Position numbers and translations under genes: made by a program. This document shows, piece by piece, positions 12,301-23,809 of a stretch of DNA of 64,000 nucleotides (the first letter of the stretch is position 1; each line of letters opens with the position of its first letter). The DNA lies in contig JBHGNT010000008.1 in NCBI GenBank assembly GCA_043228905.1, positions 8,308,001 through 8,372,000 of the forward strand, given 5' to 3'. This stretch comes from Azolla caroliniana (Eukaryota > Polypodiophyta). The notes below the pieces were generated by a model. The model ran no database searches and was not told where the DNA came from. It was given only the letters and a program-made list of their open reading frames with translations.

Positions 12301-15300
12301 ATATTTTTATTGATAATGTTTAGATTGTTTTGGAAAAATGTTTCAGTGTGTCATTGTTGAATTCTTTGTGTATTCTATATCAAGTGCAATAAATTATACA
12401 TAATTACTTTCTTTTTTGCATGTCACCAGAGAACTTAATTTTTTTGTGCTGGAAGCAACATTGCTAATTAATTTTTGAAAGGAATATGCTTTTAACAAAA
12501 TGCAGCCCTATTCTAGGAAGTGGAATACACAGAGGAGCCAGGCACGCTATTTTATTTCAAATATCCGATTGCGGGTGGTGGCAGGTATGTGTTGATCATA
12601 TACCTGTAATTTATAAAAGGGAAAAGTACCAAGATACGCCTGGAAGTTCGTCTATTTACCAGAATGCCCCTGGAAGTTCCAAATTTACCAAACTACCCCT
12701 ATGTCCAAAAAATTACACTTTATAAAGTAATTATACACTCAAATCTACAAGCCCTATTTACCAAAGATGGAAGAAATGGACCCGAACTAGCCATATTTAC
12801 CAAAGATTTGAGTGTATAATTACTTTATAAAGTGTAATTTTTTGGACATAGGGGTAGTTTGGTAAATTTGGAACTTCCAGGGTCATTCTGGTAAATAGAA
12901 GAACTTCCAGGGGTATCCTGGTACTTTTCCCTTTATAAAATTGTTGGTAATATTGAGGTTTTGGGAAGTAGAACAGTTCTTTTCATAACGTTTCCTGCTG
13001 CCAGAAAAAATGAAACAGTCAAATTTACTTTACTGCCTTTTGTTGCAAAACTTCTTTTCCAGGGTTTTTGCTTGTGTCTGAAAGGTTTTCAGATGGTCTT
13101 AATGTGGTTTTCCAAGAAGAAAACCATACTAAAATGGGCTGTAAAATTTCCAATATTTAACTTGGCATTGCTGCCATAGCGCTTCCTTGACCTCCTTGCA
13201 GCCTAGTTTCAATTAACCAAACATTTCTAACTCATGGATGTTTATTTTATTTGTGAAGGCATCAAAAAAATTGGAACCATTTCTACCATTTCCTATTCTT
13301 TTGAAACTCGGAAGTCAAATTTCACTGTTCCCCTCATTACACAGAATTCGTACCAAGCACAAATCAATTAAATGGTTTACTAAAAAGTATCTTTTTTATA
13401 AGATTAAGGATCCGAGTTGTAATCTTTTAATGTTTCTCTGCAACCCAACTAGTTCTTATGCAAGCGTTGGTGCCTTTTAATACCTCAATGTGACAGCATG
13501 GAATAAAAAATAATGTACCCTGAGAGATATATGCAGAGTGAAACCTCTATCAAGCCTAATGTGCAATCTTTTGTGAGAGGTCAGAAAATATAAAAGAGTT
13601 TGGCATCATAACACATTAGAATGATTCTTTCTCGAAATTCTAAGATGATGCAAGGCTATGGCTGGGAGGCAAATCACATATTCTTCTTGCCTGCGTTTCT
13701 CATCTCTATACGACATTGAACATTACTGCTATGGTTAGATAATAGCAATGAATTAGTTGAGATCATTGTAATAATAAGTCTACTATGATAAAGGAGGAAA
13801 GAAAGAGGTGATACCACGGGAAAGGAAATTTGTAGCCTGCTCTGCTCATAACCTAGAATACAAGCAACTCGCATATCCTATAGTGTCCACATCTTAGCAC
13901 AACGAATAGTGTATGTCTAATATAATGTTTCCATGATCTTCAATGCACTTATGATTATACATTTGCATAGAATACAATTCCATGATCATGTTATAATATC
14001 AAGTTTCTCAGCAAATCTAGGGTGTTTCAATGTTCTAATTTTTCTGAACTGCTGCAGAGATGACTATTTGCCAATTGCGACAACAAGACCAGAAACTTTG
14101 CTAGGTGATACAGCAATTGCGGTTCATCCTGAGGTCTACTCCAGATCATAACTCTCATTTTATTGTAATTGGTATATATGTTTGCAACAATGTCGTGAAA
14201 TGTTTTATATATTTATCTTGTTCCATGAATTTCCACTATGGGTTTTCCAATAATCTGATTTGTTCAGTTAACTGACATTTTTAGGATGACCGATATGCAA
14301 AGTATGTGGGAAAGCTGGCAGTTGTACCAATGAGTGGTGGCCGTCAAATTCCAGTTATAGCAGATGAAGTACGTGCAGTTCATTTCCAATGTGTATGCAT
14401 AGAGATGTGTTACTGTAAATGCCTAACCTAATCAAAATTTTACGGTACAAGAATATGCTAATGCTACAATTAAAGAGGGAATTTGTTGGATAAGTTCTTT
14501 ACCAAAGCAACTATAATTATTAAAACAGAATGTTACAGCTTTGACCATATGAATAATGTGCTGATGTGAAGAATTCAAATTAAGTCATTTGTGTCACTCT
14601 TGTTGTCAATTTGCTTCTCATTAAAGCCATTTATTTAATGACTATTGTGGTAGCTACCTATTTTGTCAAGAGATTCCATGCTCTTAGGTTTTGTAAAGTC
14701 TGAGAGTTTGGTGCAGGGAGCTCATATTCCCAAGAGCAGCATGTGTGTGCATAGAGATAAATCAGTGGAAGTAGTAGGGATAAACAATTCAGTATATATG
14801 GTGCAATATATTAATAGAGCATTCCCATTATATCTGTTGTTCCATCATTTGAAGAATTAAAGGAATTATCATTCCAATGTTTCTAAAGAGAGTGAATACT
14901 GTCTACCGTTGGTCCCAACCTAGGTTGGATGTTTTTTTGTAAAAAACTTCCGTATTAATGTATATCACTAAGAATTACATGTGCTGCATTTGTTTTGGAA
15001 AATTACTTTCCTGGCATTTAAATTTCTTCCTCTTATGTTTAATGGGTGTATGGAAATATTTTACAACTTCCTTGTGCATTTGTCACCATATCTTATTTAT
15101 CTTGTTGTACCGTTCTTTGAAAATTTCTAGATAGTAGCTTAAAGCATCAGCTAGGGATGTCTTTGATTGATAAGTCAAAAATGGTTTTTCAGTATGTTGA
15201 CAGGGAGTTCGGAACTGGAGCACTGAAGATAACTCCAGGTCATGATCCAAATGACTATGCAATTGGGATGAAACTGGGGCTGCCAACAATAAATATATTG

Positions 15301-18300
15301 AATAAGGATGGAAGTTTAAACAACAATGCTGGAGCTTACATGTAAGTTTCTCAAATAAACGTAAACATAAATTGTGTTTTAGCTTTTGTAATATTCACTG
15401 CACACAACGTCAGAAGTGAGAGCATCCTGATGGGGGTAATTCACTGATACTGGTTGCCTTATGATTATTACCTGAGAGCATCGTGGCTGGGTAATTCACT
15501 GATAACTGCCCATAACTAGTTATCCTGCAAGATAGTAGCCACTGCACCTCCCCTGTATGGGTATTTGGATGTTGCTAGTTTGCATGTAATCTTAAAATTA
15601 ATGATGTGATTGGATATTTGCAACAACTGGCATTGGCACATTCCAAAATAGAACAGCTTCCTACAGTATCCACTGATAATTTTGTATTTCTTTTTATGTG
15701 ATTGACGTTCACCCTTTGTTTGTCAGTCCTATTTCCTCAAGAAGTTTTCCTTACATAGTTGTAGGTGTCTGAGGGATGCGTGTTTAAGACCACGATTTTC
15801 TTAAAGGTATATTTGTGGTTGCTCTCATGTCTTTTTGACTGAAGGTACTTTGTAGGTTAAGTTTTTTTCCAATGTAGATGACACACTTTCTAATTTGCTC
15901 AATGAGTGGCAAGTACTATTAACATGTAGCTCTCTCCATGCTTATACATTATTTCTGGATATATTGTAATCAAATGAATGCCCTTTTATGATAGTGCAAT
16001 TTATCATTAGTTCATTGGACCATATGTGTTTCAACCATTCACTTTGTGAAGTTTTAGGAAAGAACCAATCTAGTGTCTGTTTTATTGATCATCAGAAAGT
16101 TATCTCCAGTTTGGTTCTCTGTTCAGTATTTATCTACCAGGTTATCAAATATTGACACAAATTATGTTTCTTAATTATATTTGTTAACGAAGTGGTTAAT
16201 GTGTTGAAATGATACAATTGAAGCTTGCCAATTTTGTTGAACTGAAATAGATTCACGTCAAAAGTAGTTATCATTAAAGTATTTCGTTATCTGATAATAT
16301 ATTGAGTTGGAATATTTGGTGATTTGTAGTGGACTTGATCGTTTTGATGCTCGCAAACGGCTTTGGGCAGACCTAGAAGCAGCTGGGCTCGTAATAAAAA
16401 CAGAGCCTTACACTTTACGAGTGCCTAGGTCGCAACGTGGTGGTGAGGTATATTCTAAAGGAAAGAAAGATATATTAATGTCTTTTAATATGTACATGAA
16501 TAAGTACTGTTTTAGATCCAGACCTAATCATCATTTTGTTATTATGATAGATTGTTGAACCTCTTGTGAGCATGCAGTGGTTTGTCAAGATGGAACCACT
16601 TGCTCAAAGGGCCTTAGAAGCAGTTGAAAATGGAGATTTAAAAATCATACCCGAGAGATTCGAGAAGGTGACAGTCAAAATCATAACGTGTGGTGGTTTT
16701 AAAAATTGGATGATATCTTTGACCTCTGTAATATTCTACCAAAGTTACTTCTAGTGGTAGGGAAATTCATTGTTTAGATGCAATCATCACCGACATTGTT
16801 TTACAGCCCCTTCCAATGTATGATAGGTGAGAACTCCCTTAGGTGGTTGTGTTTCTTCCATTATTGCCTACATCACCTGTAGGTAGGTACTATAATTTGC
16901 TATTCCATTATGAAGAAGTCTTCGAGTTCGTATGCAGTTCTAGTGAAATCCATAAAACTACCTTGAAAATGTGTCAGAAAATGATTTCACCTTTTTCTCT
17001 AATGATCGAACAGAAAGACTTCATGATCCTTTAGGATTAGGGATAAGGATTGAGATCTCAAGTACCATAGTTCCTGATTGTACTCTTCACTGTTCTTCTT
17101 CCTTTTGTGCTCTGAACTACCTAGAAAATGTGACACAAAATGATTTCACCTTTTTCTTGAATGGTCAAATAGAAAGACTTCATGCCCCTTTAGGATTAGG
17201 GATAAGGATTGAGATCTCACGTACGATAGTTCCTGATTGTATTCTTGACTTTTTCTTCTTCCTTTTGTGCTCTGAACTACCATAATTAAAATTTCATGGC
17301 AGTAGACTTACAATCATTGGCTTTCAAATATCAAAGATTGGTGCATAAGTCGTCAGCTTTGGTGGGGTCACCGAATCCCAGTTTGGTATGTGAAAGGGAT
17401 CAGTAAGACTGATGAATACATTGTTGCAAGAACTGAGGAAGCTGCATATGCTGTTGCCCGTGAAAAATATGGAGACAATTGTTATTTGCAGCAAGAGTCA
17501 GATGTACTTGATACTTGGTTTTCTAGGTTTGTTCATCTTAAGATTGGTGTATTTGCTTCCAATGTTTGTGCATGGATTGGGCAACCGTTCTTTCTTTATC
17601 TTTTCTTGAATTTATTTCTCTGGAAATAGTGGACTATGGCCGTTTAGCACACTTGGATGGCCAGATACTTCTCAAGAAGACTTTCAACGGTTTTATCCAA
17701 CAACTGTGATGGAAACAGGGTATATATATGTATATGTATATATGAACATCTATTTTGTTGAACTATATATCAAGTTGTTTTTAGGATGGATTTTGGTGTT
17801 TGGTTAGGCACGATATTCTTTTTTTCTGGGTGGCAAGAATGGTCATGATGGGCATTGAATTCACTGGGAAGCTACCCTTCTCAACAATCTACCTCCATGG
17901 CCTTGTTCGTGATTCACAGGTAAAACATAATGGAACCAAGTCCTTTAATAATTTCTGCTATTCGATGATGTATAAGTTTCTTTTTGCAGGGTCGTAAAAT
18001 GTCAAAGTCACTCGGAAATGTGATTGATCCTCTTGACAGTCTAGCTGAATATGGTGCTGATGCTTTAAGGTTCACACTTGCAACAGGAACAACTCCTGGT
18101 CAAGTGAGTGCTTGTTGTGTACATGCAGCCCCTAATAATCTTTATATTTTGTTAGTAGTTAATTCATGTTCATGTCAACGTCCAGGATGTGAACTTGTCA
18201 ATGGAAAGGCTGAATGCTAATAAAGGATTCACTAACAAGCTATGGAATGCAGGGAAGTTTATTCATCAGAATGTACATGCCTCAGATGTGCCCTCAAATG

Positions 18301-20145
18301 GAGGACCGTCTGAATTGAAGGTAACTAACCACATATGATATCCTATGGTACAGTACTTAGGTTGCATTTGACAGCATGGCTGTAGGATATTTATTGCTTT
18401 GCAATATAAGGACGAGATTGGATTTGAGAACCACCTAGATCTTATTTCTTCTAGCTGTATTTTCCTTCATTATATATTCCCTTACGTCATTTACCTGCTG
18501 ATATTTTTGAGGATGGTTTCAAAATTAGATAAAGAGCATTAAACTTTAATTGAGGCAAAATATTTTAATCTTGCTACACAATTTCAGAATATGTTTAAGT
18601 ATGAAGTTTGACTTTATAGTTTGATTCTAAAGATGATCTGCTTCGACTTCCGCAAAGTGAGCAATGGATTGTAAGTACTGTACTTCAGTCCATTGTTATA
18701 TATTTGTTCGAAAACACTCTGTTAATGCATGTATCTTCAATATTTATGGGGTAGGTAACAAAGCTCCACAGTTTGGTAGATGATGTAACCATAAGTTATG
18801 AAAAGCTGTTTCTTGGAGAGGTGGGAAGAGCTATTTATGATTTCTTTTGGAGCGATTTTGCTGATTGGTATGATAAGTTTCAACACAGAATGGTTACTTA
18901 TACGTTGGGCACCATTAATATATGATTATATTATATCATAAACGAAAAGGCCATGAGCTACCCTTTTATAGGTTGTCTTTGTTTTTAGGTATATTGAAGC
19001 TAGTAAAACTCGGCTGTACCAACACAAGGATGCGCCAGAAGCTTCTGTATCACAGTCAGTACTCCTGTATGTTTTCAACACTGTGCTGAGGTTATTGCAT
19101 CCTTTTATGCCCTTTGTTACTGAAGAACTTTGGCAGGTTGGATTTGTATATGCCTAATATGAAAATGCACAAAAATCTCTCATATACATTTCTGACTATT
19201 CATATGTGCTTCAGGGGCTTTTCAGCTCAAAAGGTCCTCTTATAACTGCACCATGGCCAGCTTGCAATCTCCCGAGGAATGATGAGACTGTAAAACATTT
19301 TGAAATCATGCAGACATTGGTTGTGCTCATGCCCACCTTATTTCCATTTAGTCATCGAGGGAAACAAAAATATCTTATATAGAATTATTTTTACCTTTGG
19401 AGTATAGATCCGGGGTATACGAAATGTAAGAGCAGAATATTCTGTGGAGCCAGGCAGGCGGATATCAGCAACAATAGTTACGAGTGGTGATCTGCATGAT
19501 TATTTGAAGGTCTGTGATGTATATTATGGAATTCAATGAATGCAGGAGGAATTCCCACTGACAGTTTAATATACAGGTAGAAAAGTCTGTAGTAATTGCA
19601 TTAGCCAAACTTGATTCTGAAAATCTCCAAATATCTACTAGTATTCCAGGTATAATAGTCCTCACATGGTCATCTTCACGTTTATTAATTTTTCTCTTGA
19701 TTCATAAAACCAAACATCTATTCTGGTTTCTGGGTGATTTTAGTCAATGCAGACAAAGCAATTCAACTGGTGCTATCAGAGGATTTGGAAGTATATCTTC
19801 CGTTATCGGATATGGTAGATATAAATAGTGAACTCCAGAGGCTCAGGAAACAATCCTCAAAGCTGCAATCAGAATTGGATGCACTGACAAAACGATTGTC
19901 CTCCAGCAATGTATCCCTTAATGTCTTTCCAAGATGTTGAAGTTTTATGTGTCTTTATTTATCAGTATGCAGAGTTGATTTGATGGTGAGTATAATTCTT
20001 CTTGGTTTTGTAGTTTGTAGAGAAAGCTCCTGCTTTGGTTGTTCAAGAGGCTCAACAGAAGTCCAGAGAGTTGGAGGAGAAGCTTGGTATTATCCGAAAA
20101 AGAGTTACTGTATTGGAAGCCATGGTTGTCACACCTGCAAACTGA
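3142..20145 (+). CDS. EMB2247: Valyl-tRNA synthetase, plastid/mitochondrial type, 27 exons
   Basis: Class I aminoacyl-tRNA synthetase that charges tRNA-Val, orthologous to the Arabidopsis organellar enzyme. Exons inferred from frame, homology and GT-AG sites: 3142-3358, 4487-4559, 4641-4767, 5381-5464, 9098-9192, 9456-9547, 11761-11814, 12145-12197, 12517-12584, 14058-14133, 14285-14368, 15193-15341, 16330-16447, 16551-16667, 17306-17526, 17630-17719, 17808-17919, 17990-18103, 18186-18320, 18620-18670, 18755-18867, 18989-19136, 19215-19319, 19408-19509, 19577-19649, 19744-19910, 20014-20145. They sum to 2970 nt with compatible phases (989 aa plus stop; the Arabidopsis protein is of similar length). 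Visible parts: a Ser/Pro/Arg-rich transit peptide (about 70 residues), HMGH (residues 129-132), editing domain ([17 protein letters not shown]), KMSKS (613-617), anticodon-binding domain, and a C-terminal coiled coil from about residue 905. No internal stops are seen. The ATG at 3142 is the first in frame that gives a transit peptide. Confidence 0.93.
3555..3644 (+). repeat. EMB2247: GA/GAAA microsatellite with dispersed repeat end in ValRS intron 1
   Basis: A run of GA and GAAA units (about 3555-3607) leads directly into a 42-nt segment (3603-3644) that recurs as a reverse complement at 57357-57398 with three mismatches, and in part at 16461-16484. The microsatellite and the adjoining motif together look like one end of a short dispersed element. 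Confidence 0.6.
4641..4767 (+). other. EMB2247: ValRS exon 3: HIGH signature
   Basis: The exon encodes [20 protein letters not shown], the ATP-binding HIGH-type signature of class I synthetases (here HMGH). It begins after the AG at 4639-4640, completes the split Trp codon from exon 2, and ends at the GT at 4768. The next exon (5381-5464) supplies the conserved [10 protein letters not shown] segment. Confidence 0.9.
5465..9097 (+). other. EMB2247: ValRS intron 4 (3.6 kb) with unidentified inserted DNA
   Basis: This is the longest intron of the gene. It holds a minisatellite-like region (about 5735-6125), then about 1.7 kb (6126-7800) of different composition. That stretch has several 60-110 codon frames on both strands, none with motifs I recognise, and may be a decayed transposon. 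From 7800 to 9097 I see only AT-rich intron sequence. The acceptor is the AG at 9096-9097. Confidence 0.6.
5735..6125 (+). repeat. EMB2247: Degenerate minisatellite in ValRS intron 4
   Basis: About seven diverged units, each roughly 45-65 bp, share the core GCAATGTTTGCCTAATCTTT followed by a pyrimidine-rich stretch with TTCCTACCCTCTA. Examples of the core lie near 5770, 5865, 5895, 5925, 5970, 6015 and 6048. The units are imperfect, so the array is old. No coding potential. Confidence 0.6.
9548..11760 (+). other. EMB2247: ValRS intron 6, no recognisable feature
   Basis: 2.2 kb of AT-rich intron. Short frames on both strands lack motifs. Around 10030-10360 the motif CTAGTTGA recurs several times without forming a clear array. 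I see no gene here. Confidence 0.6.
12609..12940. repeat. EMB2247: Fold-back (MITE-like) element in ValRS intron 9
   Basis: Arms 12609-12746 and 12804-12940 are near-perfect reverse complements (about 137 bp, roughly 8 differences by eye) around a loop of about 57 bp. Each arm repeats a smaller motif, TGGAAGTTC followed by TTTACCA. The right end can be read as a long hairpin starting GGGAAAAGTACC. A clear target-site duplication is not evident. The ORF 12486-12725 crossing the left arm is exon 9 plus repeat, not a gene. Confidence 0.8.
16957..17281 (+). repeat. EMB2247: Tandem duplication (about 159 bp x2) in ValRS intron 14
   Basis: Copies 16957-17115 and 17116-17275 are about 90% alike by eye. 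Each contains AATGATTTCACCTTTTTCT, TTAGGATTAGGGATAAGG and TTCCTTTTGTGCTCTGAACT. The second copy ends about 30 bp before exon 15 (17306). The duplication lies wholly inside the intron and does not change the protein. Confidence 0.8.
17990..18103 (+). other. EMB2247: ValRS exon 18: KMSKS loop
   Basis: The exon encodes [20 protein letters not shown], with the intact KMSKS catalytic loop. It is flanked by AG at 17988-17989 and GT at 18104-18105. The preceding exon (17808-17919) encodes [20 protein letters not shown], the conserved Rossmann-fold segment. Confidence 0.92.
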
Positions 20146-21595
20146 TTACATGAAATGATCTCGATAATGATTACAATATTGATCTTTGTAACCTTCCCCC
20201 CTCGATAACACAAAGCATAATTGATTATTTTCATACCAACGATTTTCACTACAATTTTCACTAAGCTGGTAATCAGCTCACTCCTCTTTCACCACTATTT
20301 CAGGTGTTGTATGAGGATGAGAAAATCTTTCCTTTTCCGGGAAATATGTGGCATTTGTCAAATCCAGTCTCGATTTCATTGAGTAATGTCAGCCCATTAG
20401 TTTGCTGAGCATTTTTCATTGTTGTATTGGAATGAGTTTTTCAAAGAGTGTTATGTCAGACTAGTGCAATAAGTTATCATCACCTGGTTTAAGGTGTGGT
20501 TAATAAATGTCATGTCAAAATTCGATCAAAGTAGAAGTGTATATGTAATTTCTATCATTGGGTACATCTTTTCGGTTCCTAAAACATTGCTGTTTGGAAC
20601 AGAAGCTATCCATTGGCAACGAGTTTGCTTTGCCTTCTGAAGGAGCATTAACGTCATGAGTTGTTTGTCAAAGTGTTATATCGAACTAGTGCAACGCAAT
20701 ATCATACCTTCTTTGAGGTGTGAGTTTCAATAAATTGCTTTGTCTAATCTTAGGAATAATGGATTTTCATATGAGACCATAGTAGTGCTTAATAGATTAA
20801 ATTATACAAGTAGATGAAACCAAATATTGTGTCCCAAGTTTCAATTACAAATTCTACAATCATCCACATGTCCACATAAGGTGCTAAAAATTGAAGATGT
20901 GATATTGCTAGTATCTTAAGTAATGGATGCTTATGAACAAGGAGTCTATGTATACACCCAAAATCACATTCATAGTTATATGACAATGGGAATTAGAGAA
21001 TCCACAAGTTAAACATCATGCTCATTTTGCATTAGTTTGGGACTTGGCTGATCTAATTATGTACATTTATAATTCAATATGTATACATTCTCCTCTATTT
21101 ATTCGTTCTAACATAAAATAAATGAACAATAATTTTGGTCACTCAATTAGAATTCCATTGATAGGTTATGTTCAACCATCTACAAATGAGAACCATAAAT
21201 CTAGGAACTCCATCCAATTGGTTAGGGGGGATATCCGCAGATAAAAAAGATAAACAAGCATCTCATAAAGGAGAAGATGGATAACAAAGTATTGATCTAG
21301 GGTAAGTGTTGGAACTATTGTAGTCAAAATTGTTCACCATGCAATATTTGGTCCAAATATACTACTAGAATTGTAAAGTTGTGGGAAAGTTGCCTCTTTG
21401 ATAGCCATATATCAAGAAATCTAGCATATATTTAGGACAACCAAGAACCTGTAATACAACACTTGGGGTTTGTGAAGTATAGGAAACCAAGAAGCAAATA
21501 TGCACATCAAAGGGACTTCCTCAAAACTCTCCCTCTCTCGCATAGGACTTAGGACTTAAGAAATTGGCCTCTCGAAAGGCAAGCGATCTTCAATG
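20146..21595 (+). other. ValRS 3' flank and non-coding DNA
   Basis: The first few hundred bases are presumably the 3' UTR. Between about 20400 and 20740 two diverged copies of a roughly 250-bp segment share GTGCAA(T/C) and TTCAAAGAGTGTTAT-like blocks. From 20750 to 21595 the DNA is AT-rich with no frame I can support. Confidence 0.5.
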
Positions 21596-21895
21596 TATAA
21601 AGGTTGAAATGCTCAAATGGACGGGAAAGGAAGCCCATGCATGGATAAGAGATATGTTTAATCATGCATTGCAACATGGTATGCCATATGATTGGACTAC
21701 AAATTGGATCAAACCTTTACATAAGGTGGAAATGTAAATAACGTAAACAACTATTGAACCATCATGGTTGGTTCACTAATGGCAAAACTATTTGGATGTA
21801 TAATGGAATCAAAGATAAGTGCATGGGCCGAAAAAAATGGTGCATGAGCTTATGGACAAGTTGGCTTTCAAAAACACCAATGAACAACTAAAGGC
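21596..21895 (+). pseudogene. LINE (non-LTR) reverse transcriptase fragment
   Basis: Plus-strand frames read KWTGKEAHAWIRDMFNHALQ, then DWTTNWIKPLHK, NNYxTIMVGSLMAKLFG and WAEKNG, matching the N-terminal RT region of plant non-LTR retrotransposons. Stops and a one-base frame change are present. The fragment runs into the 5' end of the next ORF, whose first codons are a shifted reading of this LINE. Related RT C-terminal sequence lies at 54460-55150. Confidence 0.7.
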
Positions 21896-22670
21896 AAATG
21901 GTGTGCATATGAATTGTGCAACACATCTAGTCGATTTTTTAAGAGCTAATATGTCAACGAGTGCAACTGGTGTTTATTCCTCGCAGGTCCGAGATATCAA
22001 ACGTGAATTTCGGGAAGTGAAGATAGATGAAGTAAATAAGGAGAGGACCTGGGAGTGCCAAGGAATTCCCGAATTGCGATCTCTCCATGATGTTCGGGGT
22101 TATTCTAGGTTGGATGGTCATTGTATTGCGGTTAGAGAATTAACTTGTTTTTGCTTCCATTGTGTGCAGGGAAATTGGAGGTATTGTTTAAACAAAACAT
22201 ATATTCAGAATTGGGAGTACCATACATTGAATGGTAAGGAAGCACTTGGTGGAGAAACAGAAAAAAATGTTGACTTCACATATCAAGGAAGTGGAGATAC
22301 TCTAAGTGATGTCTTAAACGTTGGGGATAATTTCGTTGTAAATGCAGAAGAAGGCAATTCAGAGGGTATTGATTTCTATATATTGAAGTGCATGGTTTGT
22401 AAACAGTGTGCAACGAAGAATATTGTAGATGCTTGGGGAAATTTTGTATTTGGCGGGACATTCTACATTGAAGATATTTTTTATGCAAGACTAGATGATT
22501 ACGATTATGTATACAGGCTTTTAGAAGACAAACCAGTAGCGTACATGTACTCTCATTTGGTAAGGTGCATCAACGTCCCGATGGCGCAATACAATAGCTA
22601 CTCAGGTTTATACACAGTTAGTGCTAATCTGTATGAATGTATTTACAACAGTATGCCATGGAATTTGTAG
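21819..22670 (+). CDS. Uncharacterised protein with CxCx2Cx7C cluster and BAH-like C-terminus
   Basis: This 283-codon frame is intact. The first ~45 residues overlap decayed LINE sequence in another frame, so the real start is probably later, for example Met45 in RANMSTSATG. Residues 106-135 carry RELTCFCFHCVQGNWRYC followed by NKTYIQNW, with Cys110, 112, 115 and 123 as a likely metal site. Residues 166-255 read like a BAH-type fold: NVGDNFVV, then DFYILKCM, then AWGNFVFGGTFYIEDIFY, then VAYMYSHLVRCINVPM. I think it belongs to a large plant or transposon-associated family of unknown function, but I cannot name it. It sits between a LINE fragment and an AATAAA-rich repeat. Confidence 0.5.
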   Translation: MHGPKKMVHELMDKLAFKNTNEQLKANGVHMNCATHLVDFLRANMSTSATGVYSSQVRDIKREFREVKIDEVNKERTWECQGIPELRSLHDVRGYSRLDGHCIAVRELTCFCFHCVQGNWRYCLNKTYIQNWEYHTLNGKEALGGETEKNVDFTYQGSGDTLSDVLNVGDNFVVNAEEGNSEGIDFYILKCMVCKQCATKNIVDAWGNFVFGGTFYIEDIFYARLDDYDYVYRLLEDKPVAYMYSHLVRCINVPMAQYNSYSGLYTVSANLYECIYNSMPWNL

Positions 22671-22724
22671 CTACAAGCAGATCATACCAGTTTTCTTGTA
22701 AAGTGGATAAATTAGTTGTATTGC

Positions 22725-22955
22725 AAAAAAACAGTTTAATAAAATCATTTGGGAGTCTTCTTTTTTATATACAGTCTTCTTTCTGTTCTTCTTTCTTAAT
22801 AAAATTGTGTCTGTTTAATAAAAAACTATTTAATAAAATCGTGTCTGTTTAATAAAATCGTGTCTTTTTTATATGCAGTCTTCTTTCTGTTCTTCTTTCG
22901 TAAAAAACAATTTAATAAAATCGTTTGGGAGTCTTCTTTCTGATATGCAGTTATA
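22725..22955 (+). repeat. Tandem AATAAA-rich repeat
   Basis: Repeated blocks of TTTAATAAAATCGTGTCTG and GGGAGTCTTCTTTCT alternate several times, giving about seven AATAAA hexamers in 230 bp. The region follows the stop codon of the 21819-22670 ORF by about 60 bp, so it could serve as a 3' end, or simply be low-complexity repeat. Confidence 0.6.
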
Positions 22956-23384
22956 CTTATTGCAACTTTCAGTCTTAGTGTCTGTTCAATGTGCATAATG
23001 ACGATTATACTGTCTAGAATACATTTTGCCAATGGTTTTATTACTCTCAAGTGAACCATGTATAAGTTCAAACAGTTTTCCTAATTCGAAGAAAAAGCAG
23101 CAACATGAAATCAAAAATCATGTACCTACTCTTAAAATTACACAATAGATAATTTACTCAAAACAAGCGATTTAATTCTTCATTGATTAATATGTCATCA
23201 AATTACATACATATTTATAATACACCATTGGTAATGTCCACAAAGCGCCTATAAACAGCTAAGCTCTTGCTAGTCAGTGGAACTACTCTACATATATGAT
23301 TTGCGTACCGAGCTCAGTATGGAGTCCACAACCATGCAATTAGTTGACACCTCAATGTTTTCACCAAGTAGTTATCAAGCATTT
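22956..23384. other. AT-rich spacer, nothing recognised
   Basis: No frame or repeat I can support lies between the AATAAA-rich block and the FCP1-like fragment. Confidence 0.4.
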
Positions 23385-23439
23385 CCTCGGGTACAATGAG
23401 ACAACATCTGCGAAGGTTGAAGTAATGCCTGAAATGTTA

Positions 23440-23760
23440 TGTATCCACAATCAACGTATTGTCGGCATTATATTCGGGCCAAGTATCCCAAAAATCAGAA
23501 AGTCTTTTGAATCTTGCATTATCCTTCTGCTCACATTTTTCTCGTGTCCACTGACCCTTGAAATGTTGTCGCCACTTAGGGAAGAATCTTTCTACACACT
23601 TCCACACATCTGTAGTTTTTCACTCAAAATAAACAAATCAAAGTATTGCACAGTCCACTCTAGAAATTGATTCGTGTCCCTCCTTGGCTGCATATATTGC
23701 ACACTCATTAGGACTTTATCAAGCTCCAAGATCAAGGCTCTTCTTTCGTCTTCTAATGGT
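23440..23760 (-). pseudogene. FCP1/NLI-interacting-factor-like phosphatase domain, degraded
   Basis: On the minus strand one frame reads RRALILELDKVLMSVQY and then FLEWTVQYFDLFILSEKLQM. After a frameshift another reads FKGQWTREKCEQKDNARFKR and PEYNADNTLIVDT. The order matches the FCP1-type HAD phosphatase domain: the LDLDxTL catalytic strand, the FL-E-FE-W/S strand, the WDQ-C-T segment and the NTLxxDDS strand. The first catalytic Asp is Glu (LELD) and the last motif lacks the second Asp and Ser. With the frameshift and stops this is probably a pseudogene or an unusual splice product. Confidence 0.5.
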
Positions 23761-23809
23761 TTAGGTTTTCATTCCAAGTATTGGTAGCACACGATCAATT
23801 TCAATCAAC

